This document shows positions 57,201 through 64,000 of a DNA stretch of 64,000 bases, piece after piece. The first letter of the stretch is position 1. The number at the start of each line of letters is the position of its first letter. Origin of the DNA: Caballeronia terrestris (GTDB lineage: Bacteria > Pseudomonadota > Gammaproteobacteria > Burkholderiales > Burkholderiaceae); NCBI RefSeq assembly GCF_001544515.1, contig NZ_FCOL02000021.1:1-64000 (forward strand), read 5' to 3'. A program made the position numbers and the translations under genes. The notes beneath the pieces are model-generated. The model saw only the letters and a list, made by a program, of their open reading frames with translations, did no database searches and had not been told where the DNA came from.

Positions 57201-57935
57201 GTGACTCGGATAGACGCGAAGGACAGCGCGCTCGTGCTGTTTTCCGGCGGCCAGGACTCGGCCACGTGCCTCGCCTGGGCACTCGAACGCTACACGACCG
57301 TCGAGACGCTCGGCTTCGATTACGGCCAGCGGCATCGTGTCGAACTGGAGTGCCGCGGCGGCTTTCGCGCGGCGGTCGCGCAGGCGTTTCCGCACTGGGC
57401 CGGGCGGCTCGGCGAAGACCACATGATCGACCTGTCGGTGCTCGGCGCGATCAGCGACACCGCGATGACCCGCGAAATCGAAATCAAGGCGACCGCCAGC
57501 GGCCTGCCGAACACGTTCGTGCCGGGCCGCAACCTGATGTTCATGACGATCGCGGCGGCGGTTGCGTATCGCCGGGGACTGAAGGTGCTGGTCGGCGGCA
57601 TGTGTGAAACGGACTTCTCGGGCTATCCCGACTGTCGCGACGACACCATGAAAGCGCTGCAAGTTGCGCTGAACCTCGGCATGGAAACGCGCTACGCGCT
57701 CGAAACGCCACTGATGTGGCTCGATAAGGCCGACACCTGGCGACTCGCCGAGCACCTCGGCGGCGAAACGCTCGTCGAATTGATTCGCGTCGAAACGCAT
57801 ACGTGCTACGTCGGCGAGCGCGCCGAACTGCACGAATGGGGCTTTGGCTGCGGCCAGTGCCCGGCGTGCAAGCTGCGCAAGCGCGGCTTCGAGGCGTATC
57901 GCGCGGGCGAGCAGGTCACGACCGAACCGGTTTGA
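57201..57935 (+). CDS. queC: 7-cyano-7-deazaguanine synthase QueC
   Basis: Makes preQ0 from 7-carboxy-7-deazaguanine and ammonia with ATP, in queuosine synthesis. The 244-residue protein has the PP-loop '[16 protein letters not shown]' at residues 14-28, '[20 protein letters not shown]' and a C-terminal zinc site '[14 protein letters not shown]'. The GTG start at 57201 follows an ACGGAG Shine-Dalgarno 7 nt upstream and was preferred over the frame opening at 57153. It is the first of the queC-queE-queD operon, with 25 bp to queE. Confidence 0.96.
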   Translation: MTRIDAKDSALVLFSGGQDSATCLAWALERYTTVETLGFDYGQRHRVELECRGGFRAAVAQAFPHWAGRLGEDHMIDLSVLGAISDTAMTREIEIKATASGLPNTFVPGRNLMFMTIAAAVAYRRGLKVLVGGMCETDFSGYPDCRDDTMKALQVALNLGMETRYALETPLMWLDKADTWRLAEHLGGETLVELIRVETHTCYVGERAELHEWGFGCGQCPACKLRKRGFEAYRAGEQVTTEPV

Positions 57936-57960
57936 ATTTTTTGGGAACGACAGACTAGTC

Positions 57961-58593
57961 ATGACGTACGCGGTAAAGGAAATTTTCTACACGTTGCAAG
58001 GCGAGGGCGCCAACGCCGGACGCCCGGCCGTGTTTTGCCGGTTCGCCGGCTGCAACCTGTGGTCGGGTCGCGAGGACGATCGCGCGGACGCCGTCTGCCA
58101 GTTCTGCGATACCGATTTCGTCGGCATCGACGGCGAGAACGGCGGCAAATTCCGCACGCCGGCCGATCTCGTCGCGATGATCGCGTCGCTCTGGCCCGAG
58201 GGCGAGGCGCACAAGTTCGTCGTATGCACCGGCGGCGAACCGATGCTGCAGATCGACCAGCCGTTCGTCGATGCGCTGCACGAAGCCGGCTTCGAGATCG
58301 CGATCGAGACGAACGGCTCGCTGCCGGTGCTCGAGACGATCGACTGGATCTGCGTGAGTCCAAAAGCCGATGCGCCGCTCGTCGTGACGAAGGGCAACGA
58401 GCTGAAAGTGGTCGTGCCGCAGGACAACCAGCGTCTCGCCGACTACGCGCAACTCGACTTCGAGTATTTCCTCGTCCAGCCGATGGACGGCCCGTCGCGC
58501 GACATCAACACGAAGCTCGCGATCGACTGGTGCAAGCGCCATCCGAAGTGGCGCCTTTCGATGCAGACCCACAAGTACCTGAACATCCCCTGA
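57961..58593 (+). CDS. queE: 7-carboxy-7-deazaguanine synthase QueE
   Basis: A radical SAM enzyme that contracts the ring of 6-carboxy-tetrahydropterin to 7-carboxy-7-deazaguanine. A 210-residue protein starting MTYAVKEIFYTLQGEGANAGRPAVFC. The Fe-S cluster ligands C31, C46 and C49 form the CX14CX2C variant seen in one QueE type (in place of CX3CX2C). 'VVCTGGEPMLQ' is the SAM-binding GGEP motif, and 'AIETNGS' and 'SPKADAPL' are also conserved. The start at 57961 was chosen within a longer frame. It lies between queC and queD. Confidence 0.96.
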   Translation: MTYAVKEIFYTLQGEGANAGRPAVFCRFAGCNLWSGREDDRADAVCQFCDTDFVGIDGENGGKFRTPADLVAMIASLWPEGEAHKFVVCTGGEPMLQIDQPFVDALHEAGFEIAIETNGSLPVLETIDWICVSPKADAPLVVTKGNELKVVVPQDNQRLADYAQLDFEYFLVQPMDGPSRDINTKLAIDWCKRHPKWRLSMQTHKYLNIP

Positions 58594-58613
58594 TACAGAA
58601 CGATTGAGCCGAC

Positions 58614-59060
58614 GTGCAGACGATTACCCGAAAACTCGAATTCGACGCGGGCCACCGCATCCCCGATCACCGCAGCCAGTGCCGTAACCTGCACGGGCAT
58701 CGCTACGTGCTCGAAATCACGCTGCAAGGCGATCTCGTCGATACGGAAGGCGCGCCGGATCGCGGCATGGTGATGGATTTCGCCGACGTCAAATCGCTCG
58801 CGATGGAACATCTGGTGAACAAGTGGGACCACGCGTTCCTCGTCTACGAAGGCGACACGCAGGTGCGCGAATTCCTCGATTCGATGGCGGGCCACAAGAC
58901 CGTCGTGCTCGACCGCATTCCGACGGTGGAAAACATGGCGGCCGTCGCTTTCGGGATCCTCGCCGACGTCTACGACGCCCACTACGGCGTGAACCTCAAG
59001 CTGAAGCGCGTGCGCCTGTACGAAACGCCGAATTGCTGGGCCGACGTCGAACGTGCCTGA
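58614..59060 (+). CDS. queD: 6-carboxy-5,6,7,8-tetrahydropterin synthase QueD
   Basis: Converts 7,8-dihydroneopterin triphosphate to 6-carboxy-tetrahydropterin, the step before QueE. The 148-residue protein of the 6-pyruvoyl-tetrahydropterin-synthase fold has zinc ligands H14 ('FDAGHRIPDH') and H27, H29 ('CRNLHGHRY') with C23 as the catalytic cysteine, and ends with 'VRLYETPNCWADVE'. The start is a GTG at 58614, 20 bp after queE; the ribosome site is weak, so translation may depend on queE. It completes the queC-E-D set. Confidence 0.95.
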   Translation: MQTITRKLEFDAGHRIPDHRSQCRNLHGHRYVLEITLQGDLVDTEGAPDRGMVMDFADVKSLAMEHLVNKWDHAFLVYEGDTQVREFLDSMAGHKTVVLDRIPTVENMAAVAFGILADVYDAHYGVNLKLKRVRLYETPNCWADVERA

Positions 59061-59208
59061 GCCTCCGGGCACGGTCGGACGCTCCATTATTCTCACGGTA
59101 TGATCGCTCGATAAGCCGCTTCTGATCCGAGCGGCGCACACGGAGCGAGACCATGCCGTCATCCTTCTTCTGCCCGCCACGCATCGCGGCTCCCCGGGGA
59201 GCCGCGCG

Positions 59209-59991
59209 ATGAGCACCTTCACCAATCCCCTGAAACAAAGGCTTGCCGAATCCGGCACGCTGTACGGCCTGTGGCTGTCGCTCGGCAGCGCCGATGCCGC
59301 CGAAGCGCTCGCGCACGCTGGTTTCGATTGGCTCTGCATCGACATGGAGCATTCGGCGAACGACAGCCGCGATGTCACCGACCAGTTGCGCGCGATCGCC
59401 GCCGCGCATCTGCCGAGCGAGCCGATCGTGCGCGTGCCCGCCGCCGAGGGCTGGCTCGTCAAGCGTGTGCTCGATGCCGGCGCGCGCACGCTGATGTTTC
59501 CGAACGTCGAATCGGCAAAGGAGGCGGCACGCATCGTGCAACTCACGCAATATCCGACAACGGAAGCGCGCGACGGTCTGCGCGGCGCTGCCGGCGCGGT
59601 GCGCGCGGCGGCCTACGGCATGCGCCGTGACTACATGACGAGCGCCAACGCCCAGATCGCGACGATCGTGCAGATCGAATCGGCGGCGGCGCTCGACGCG
59701 GTCGATGAGATCGCCGCGACGCCGGGCATCGATTGCCTCTTCATCGGCCCGGCCGATCTTGCGGCGAGCCTCGGCCACCTCGGCGACGCGAAGCATCCCG
59801 ACGTGCAATCGGCGATCGACAAAATCGTCGATGCCGCGAAGCGCGCGGGCATTGCGAGCGGCATCTTCGCGCTCGATACCGCGAGCGCGCGGCAGTACGC
59901 GCAGGCGGGTGTCCGGGTGATCGCGCTGGCATCGGATGCGATGTGGCTGTTGAAGGCGACGCGTCAGGCGTTGCAGGAGGCTCGAACATGA
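59209..59991 (+). CDS. HpcH/HpaI-family aldolase
   Basis: A 260-residue class II pyruvate aldolase of the HpcH/HpaI family (2-keto-3-deoxy acid aldolases). Marks are 'LYGLWLSLGSADAAEALAHAGFDWLCIDMEHSANDSRD' with H48 after the acidic pair, 'VRVPAAEGWLVKRVLDAGARTLMFPNVESAKEA', the metal-ligand Glu of 'IVQIESAAAL' and the Asp of 'FIGPADLAASLG'. It splits 4-hydroxy-2-keto acids to pyruvate and an aldehyde. The ATGA overlap (59988-59991) couples it to the Sel1 protein. The ATG at 59209 is the family start. Confidence 0.93.
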   Translation: MSTFTNPLKQRLAESGTLYGLWLSLGSADAAEALAHAGFDWLCIDMEHSANDSRDVTDQLRAIAAAHLPSEPIVRVPAAEGWLVKRVLDAGARTLMFPNVESAKEAARIVQLTQYPTTEARDGLRGAAGAVRAAAYGMRRDYMTSANAQIATIVQIESAAALDAVDEIAATPGIDCLFIGPADLAASLGHLGDAKHPDVQSAIDKIVDAAKRAGIASGIFALDTASARQYAQAGVRVIALASDAMWLLKATRQALQEART

Positions 59992-60677
59992 CTACGGGAT
60001 TCCGGTCGAGCGCCGTGGCGGCGTCGATGGCGCTCTTCGTCGCGTTCAGCGGCGAGCCGCACGCGCAGACTCAACTCAAATCCACCGATCTCACGACGCA
60101 AAACGCGGTCGCCAACTACAACGCGGGCAATCTGAATGCGGCGCGCTCGGAGTTCAAGCGCGCGGCGCAGAAGGGCAGTCGTCTCGCCGAATTCAACTAC
60201 GCGATGATGCTGCTCAACGGTGAAGGCGGCCCCGCCGACGTAGACGAGGGCAAGGTATGGCTACGCCGCGCCGCCGATGCCGACATGACGCACGCGCAGT
60301 ACGTCTACGGAAAGATGTACGACGACGGGCAGTTCGTCGACAAGGACCCGGCGGAGGCGCATCGCTGGTTCCTGCGCGCGGCGAACCAGGGGCACGTCCA
60401 GGCGGAATTGGCGCTAGCAAACCAGTTCCTCGACGGCCGCGGCACCGCGCGCGACAACACGCAGGCGTTCGCCTGGTACAAGAAAGCGGCGCAGGGCGGC
60501 GACATGACTGCGCAATACGTCGCGGGCTCGTTCTACGAGCGGGGCGGCGATGGCGTCGAGCGCAATCTGAATGTCGCGCGCGCTTATTACGCGGCGGCCG
60601 CGGCGCAGGGCGATCCGGCCGCGAAGCTGAAATATCTGCAGCTCAGCGCGGAACTGGAGCGCAGCAAGCCGCAATAG
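59988..60677 (+). CDS. Sel1-repeat protein, secreted or periplasmic
   Basis: A 229-residue protein with an N-terminal signal peptide (MTTGFRSSAVAASMALFVAFSGEPHAQ) and then about four Sel1-type tetratricopeptide repeats ('RLAEFNYAMMLLNGEGGPADVDEGKVWLRRAADADMTHAQYVYGKMYDDGQFVDKDPAEAHRWFLRAAN...'). Such repeats bind partner proteins and occur in envelope or signalling adaptors. The ATG at 59988 overlaps the aldolase stop. No partner was identified; the upstream aldolase shows no obvious functional link. A strong terminator follows. Confidence 0.88.
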   Translation: MTTGFRSSAVAASMALFVAFSGEPHAQTQLKSTDLTTQNAVANYNAGNLNAARSEFKRAAQKGSRLAEFNYAMMLLNGEGGPADVDEGKVWLRRAADADMTHAQYVYGKMYDDGQFVDKDPAEAHRWFLRAANQGHVQAELALANQFLDGRGTARDNTQAFAWYKKAAQGGDMTAQYVAGSFYERGGDGVERNLNVARAYYAAAAAQGDPAAKLKYLQLSAELERSKPQ

Positions 60678-60678
60678 C

Positions 60679-60712
60679 AAAAGGCCGTTCGGAGCGATCC
60701 GGACGGCCTTTT
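60679..60712. terminator. Bidirectional terminator between the Sel1 gene and rodA
   Basis: A 15-bp stem (AAAAGGCCGTTCGGA with TCCGGACGGCCTTTT, one G-U) and a GCGA loop, with A and T tracts at the stem ends. It ends both convergent transcripts. Confidence 0.9.
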
Positions 60713-60733
60713 GTCATCGAGAGCAGAGCGCGG

Positions 60734-61882
60734 TCAGCTCTGCATCAACCGCTTCTGTCGCGCGACGCTCATGATCAGCCCCGTCGCGACCCCGAGCGTC
60801 GTCAGCGCCGTTCCGCCGTAGCTCATGAACGGCAGCGGCACGCCGACCACCGGCAATATCCCGCTCACCATCCCGATATTGACGAACGCGTAGGTGAAGA
60901 ACGCGAGCGTCAGCGATCCCGCGAGCAGCCGCCCGAACATCGTCGCGCCGTTCGCGGCGATGTACAGCCCACGCGCGATCAGCGCCATGTAGAGAAAGAG
61001 CAGGACGAGCCCGCCCGCGAGCCCGAATTCCTCCGAAAACACCGCGAAAATGAAGTCGGTATGCTTTTCCGGGATGAATTCGAGGTGAGCCTGCGTGCCT
61101 TTCAGCCAGCCTTTCCCGAGCGTGCCGCCGGAACCGATCGCGATGACCGCCTGAATCGTGTGGAAGCCCTTGCCGAGCGGATCGGAGGTCGGATCAAGCA
61201 GCGTGCAGATGCGGTGCTTCTGATAGTCGTGCATCAGCGGCCAGTTCACGTCGGGCTGGCAGATGCGGTTCTGGAACACGGCGACGCACGCGATCACGAC
61301 GACACCCGCCGCCAGCACCGGCACCAGCAGCTTGAAACTCAGTCCCGCGAAGTAGATGACGAAAAAGCCCGCCGCGAACACCAGCACCGCGGTGCCGAGA
61401 TCGGGCTGCTTCGCGATAAGGCCGACCGGCACCATCAGGATCGCGAAGCCGGCGATGTAATCCCACCAGCGAATCTGCCCTTCGCGCCGCTGGTAGTACC
61501 ACGCGAGCATCAGCGGCATTGCGATCTTCATCAGCTCGGACGGCTGGATCACGACGCCGACGTTCAGCCACCGCTTCGCGCCCTTGCGCGTAAGCCCGAA
61601 CATCGCGACCGCGATCAGCAACGCGACGCCGAACGTGTAGAGCGGCACGGCGAAGCGCATCAGCGTCGGTGGCGGAATGTTGGCGAGGATCCACATCAGG
61701 CCGAACGTCAGCATGATGTTGCGCAGTTGGTCTTCCACGCGGCCGGGCATGTCGAGGCTCGCGCTGTAGAGCGTCACGATCCCGACGCACAGCAGCAAGA
61801 ACACGATCAGCGCGAGCGGGCGGTCGAAGCCCGCGAACATGCGTTTTGCCCGGTCGATCCAGGCGCGCTTGTCGAGTTGCAT
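60734..61882 (-). CDS. rodA: Rod-shape peptidoglycan polymerase RodA (MrdB)
   Basis: A SEDS-family glycosyltransferase that works with PBP2 to build the lateral cell wall. The 382-residue protein has about ten hydrophobic segments. Conserved SEDS sequences include 'GAKRWLNVGVVIQPSELMKIAMPLMLA', 'AKQPDLGTAVLVFAAG' and 'GSGGTLGKGWLKGTQAHLEFIPEKHTDFIFAVFSEEFG', with the catalytic Asp in 'KQPDLGT', and 'LPFMSYGGTALTTLG'. The start is at 61882, 10 bp after the stop of mrdA, so the two are co-transcribed. Confidence 0.97.
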   Translation of the reverse strand: MQLDKRAWIDRAKRMFAGFDRPLALIVFLLLCVGIVTLYSASLDMPGRVEDQLRNIMLTFGLMWILANIPPPTLMRFAVPLYTFGVALLIAVAMFGLTRKGAKRWLNVGVVIQPSELMKIAMPLMLAWYYQRREGQIRWWDYIAGFAILMVPVGLIAKQPDLGTAVLVFAAGFFVIYFAGLSFKLLVPVLAAGVVVIACVAVFQNRICQPDVNWPLMHDYQKHRICTLLDPTSDPLGKGFHTIQAVIAIGSGGTLGKGWLKGTQAHLEFIPEKHTDFIFAVFSEEFGLAGGLVLLFLYMALIARGLYIAANGATMFGRLLAGSLTLAFFTYAFVNIGMVSGILPVVGVPLPFMSYGGTALTTLGVATGLIMSVARQKRLMQS

Positions 61883-61892
61883 CCTGTCTCCC

Positions 61893-64000
61893 TTATTCGT
61901 CGATGCCGCCCGTAGGCGTCAAGGTTTGGACGGTGTCGCGGCTGTCGTTGCGCGGGATGGCGGGCGTCGATGCCGCCGCCGGGCCTTTCGGCGCGCGCTT
62001 CCTATTCGGCGCACCGGCGTTCGCCGGGGTGGCAGGCGCAGCCGATGCCGACGCTGCGGCCGGAGCGGAGGCACCGCGCGCGGCGCCTGTGGCGGCACGC
62101 GAAGCCGCCTGTGCGGGCGCCGCCGCTGGCGCCCCGCCCGCGACGACCCGCGAAGCCGCCTTCGCAACCGCAGGATTCGACGCCGCCGCCGGCGAAAACG
62201 CCGCCGACTTGTTCGCCACCGATGCCGGCAGTGCCGCATCGACCGCCGTTTGCGGGCCGCCGATCACGGGCATGCCGGTATCTTCCGTCGCCGATGCCGC
62301 CGCTGCCACGGCCGCTGCCTGCGCGCCGGGCTTCAACCGATCGACGAGGTAATAGTCGAGCACCTTGCGCGCGATCGGGCCGGCCGATTCCGCTCCCCAG
62401 CCGCCGTTCTCGACGATCAACGCCACCGCGATCTTCGGCTGTTCGGCCGGCGCGAACGCGATGAAGAGCGCATGATCGCGCAAATGCTCGGCGACCGCGT
62501 GGCCCTTGTAGTTCGCGCCCTGCAGCGAATAGACCTGCGCCGTGCCGGTCTTGCCAGCCGCGAGATACGGCGCGCCGATGAACACCTTCGACGCCGTGCC
62601 GTTCGTCACCACGCCTTCCATTGCGCGCTTGATCACGTCGATGTCCTGCTGGCGGACGGCGATCTTGTCGGTCGGGCCGCGGACCGTCGCGCGCATTGCC
62701 TTCGTAATCGGATTTTCGATGTCGCGCACGAGGTGCGGCTTCATCACGACGCCGTTGTTCGCGAGCGTCGCGGTCGCGTGCGCGAGTTGGAGGATCGTGA
62801 ACGAGTTGTAACCCTGCCCGATGCCGAGACTGATCGTCTCGCCTTCGTACCAGCGCTGCTGCTCGGGCTTGCGATACGCCTTCTTCTTCCATTCCGTCGA
62901 CGGAAGAATGCCGCGCGCCTCACCCGAAATATCGATGCCGGTAATCTGGCCGAAACCCCACGGTTTCATGAAGCCGGCCATCGCGTTCACGCCGAGATCA
63001 CGGGCAAGTATGTAGAAATACGTGTCATTCGAGACGACGATCGCGCGGTTCATGTCGACCCAGCCCTGGCCCGAACGCACGTCGTTGCGGAACGTGTGGC
63101 CGCCGAACGTGAAGTAGCCAGGGTCCTGGAAGCCCCAGCCGGGCGTGCGCTTCTTGAGCGTGAGCGCGGCCAGCGCCATGAACGGCTTGTACGTCGAGCC
63201 CGGTGGATACGTGCCGTGCAGCGGACGATTGAGCAGCGGATGATCGGGCGAGTTGTTGAGCGTGTCCCAGGTCTGTTGGTCGATGCCGTCGACGAACGAA
63301 TTCGGATCAAAGCTCGGCGCGGAGACGAACGCGAGGATGTCGCCGGTGGAAGGCTCGATCGCGACGAGCGCGCCTTTTTTGCCCGCGAACGTCTGCTCGG
63401 CGACCTGCTGCAAGCCGATATCCAGCGACAGCACGAGGTTGTTGCCGGGCGTCGCCTGCGTGCGAGACATCGTGCGCACTGGCCGGCCGCCCGCCGTCAC
63501 TTCCACCTCCTCGAAACCCGTCAGGCCGTGCAGTTCCGTCTCGTAACTCTGCTCGACGCCGATCTTGCCGGTGTAATCCGTGCCCTTGTAGTTGTTCGCG
63601 TCCAGACGGGCATCGTAGTGTTCCTGATCGGCGTCGTTCTGGTCGCTGGCGTTGTCGATGCGTTCCTGGTCGCGCTGCGAAATCCGCCCGATATAGCCGA
63701 TCACGTGCGCCGCCGTCGGCCCGAGCGGATATTGGCGGAAGAGGCGCGCGCGCACTTCGACGCCCGGAAAGCGATAGCGCTGCGCCGTGAAGCGCGCGAC
63801 TTCCTCGTCGGTCAAGCGGGTGCGGATCGGCAGGCTTTCGAAATTCTTCGAGTCTTCGAGCAGCTTCTTGAAGCGGCGGCGGTCGCGGGAGTCAATCGGG
63901 ATGACTTGCGCGAGCGCGTCGATTTCTTCGTCGAGCGTTCCGCCGATCTTCGATGGCGTGATTTCGAGCGTGTAAGCCGAATAATTCTTCGCGAGCACGA
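61893..64000 (-). CDS. mrdA: Penicillin-binding protein 2 (MrdA), N-terminus outside the window
   Basis: The transpeptidase of the rod complex. About 700 residues are visible; the gene runs off the right edge, so the membrane anchor and first residues are missing. The pedestal begins at 'VLAKNYSAYTLEITPSKI'. The transpeptidase motifs are present: active Ser in 'GSTYKPF' (SXXK), 'VSNDTYF' (SXN type) and 'AAGKTGTAQV' (KTG). The C-terminal 130 residues form an Ala/Pro-rich low-complexity tail (about 61900-62280) absent from E. coli PBP2. rodA follows after 10 bp. Confidence 0.96.
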   Translation of the reverse strand, partial: VLAKNYSAYTLEITPSKIGGTLDEEIDALAQVIPIDSRDRRRFKKLLEDSKNFESLPIRTRLTDEEVARFTAQRYRFPGVEVRARLFRQYPLGPTAAHVIGYIGRISQRDQERIDNASDQNDADQEHYDARLDANNYKGTDYTGKIGVEQSYETELHGLTGFEEVEVTAGGRPVRTMSRTQATPGNNLVLSLDIGLQQVAEQTFAGKKGALVAIEPSTGDILAFVSAPSFDPNSFVDGIDQQTWDTLNNSPDHPLLNRPLHGTYPPGSTYKPFMALAALTLKKRTPGWGFQDPGYFTFGGHTFRNDVRSGQGWVDMNRAIVVSNDTYFYILARDLGVNAMAGFMKPWGFGQITGIDISGEARGILPSTEWKKKAYRKPEQQRWYEGETISLGIGQGYNSFTILQLAHATATLANNGVVMKPHLVRDIENPITKAMRATVRGPTDKIAVRQQDIDVIKRAMEGVVTNGTASKVFIGAPYLAAGKTGTAQVYSLQGANYKGHAVAEHLRDHALFIAFAPAEQPKIAVALIVENGGWGAESAGPIARKVLDYYLVDRLKPGAQAAAVAAAASATEDTGMPVIGGPQTAVDAALPASVANKSAAFSPAAASNPAVAKAASRVVAGGAPAAAPAQAASRAATGAARGASAPAAASASAAPATPANAGAPNRKRAPKGPAAASTPAIPRNDSRDTVQTLTPTGGIDE

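Overview
This window looks like part of the main chromosome of a Burkholderiaceae bacterium, most like Caballeronia or Paraburkholderia. The grounds are the high G+C content, the gene order mnmE - two small regulator-like genes - yidC - yidD - rnpA - rpmH | dnaA - dnaN - gyrB, a Burkholderiales-type general porin, and Ala- or Lys/Ala-rich tails on MrdA and TopB. Species assignment is inference from gene content, not from a database search.

Layout. 1-2.2 kb: the 3' end of an IlvD/Edd-type dehydratase, a small secreted protein, and a LysE-type exporter coupled to a SnoaL-like protein. 2.2-13.7 kb: the replication, translation and membrane-insertion core (mnmE, yidC, yidD, rnpA and rpmH on the minus strand; dnaA, dnaN and gyrB on the plus strand), with two tandem paralogous HTH-like genes between mnmE and yidC. 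13.8-21.9 kb: a catabolic cassette of divergent porin, AldA-like aldehyde dehydrogenase, MFS transporter, enolase-superfamily enzyme, GMC oxidoreductase and a convergent LysR regulator. 22-31 kb: two TPR/glycosyltransferase-like proteins, an AraC/GyrI-type regulator, a zinc-ribbon protein with dbpA, a degenerate 38-bp tandem repeat, a DHA2-type MFS pump and a 2-hydroxyacid dehydrogenase. 31-36.3 kb: an MHYT-GGDEF-EAL c-di-GMP protein, then a lower-G+C gene for a large membrane P-loop ATPase beside tRNA-Lys(CUU). 36.5-43 kb: thioesterase, patatin, OsmC, a second 2-hydroxyacid dehydrogenase, GTP-type PEP carboxykinase and a LysR gene. 43-56.7 kb: topB, a thioredoxin-like gene and dprA (minus strand), then def, fmt, a LysE exporter, htpX, and a tightly coupled rsmB-DUF4390-ntrY-ntrX block. 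56.7-64 kb: tRNA-Phe(GAA), queC-queE-queD, an HpcH/HpaI aldolase coupled to a Sel1-repeat protein, and rodA-mrdA, with mrdA running off the window.

Most of the window is conserved core genome. The parts least explained by known systems are the 853-residue membrane ATPase near tRNA-Lys, the paired HTH-like genes inside the mnmE-yidC interval, the porin-to-LysR catabolic cassette with an enolase-superfamily enzyme that seems to lack its usual first metal-ligand Asp, the 38-bp tandem repeat array, and the unusually long DprA linker. No CRISPR array, insertion sequence, integrase or rRNA gene was found.
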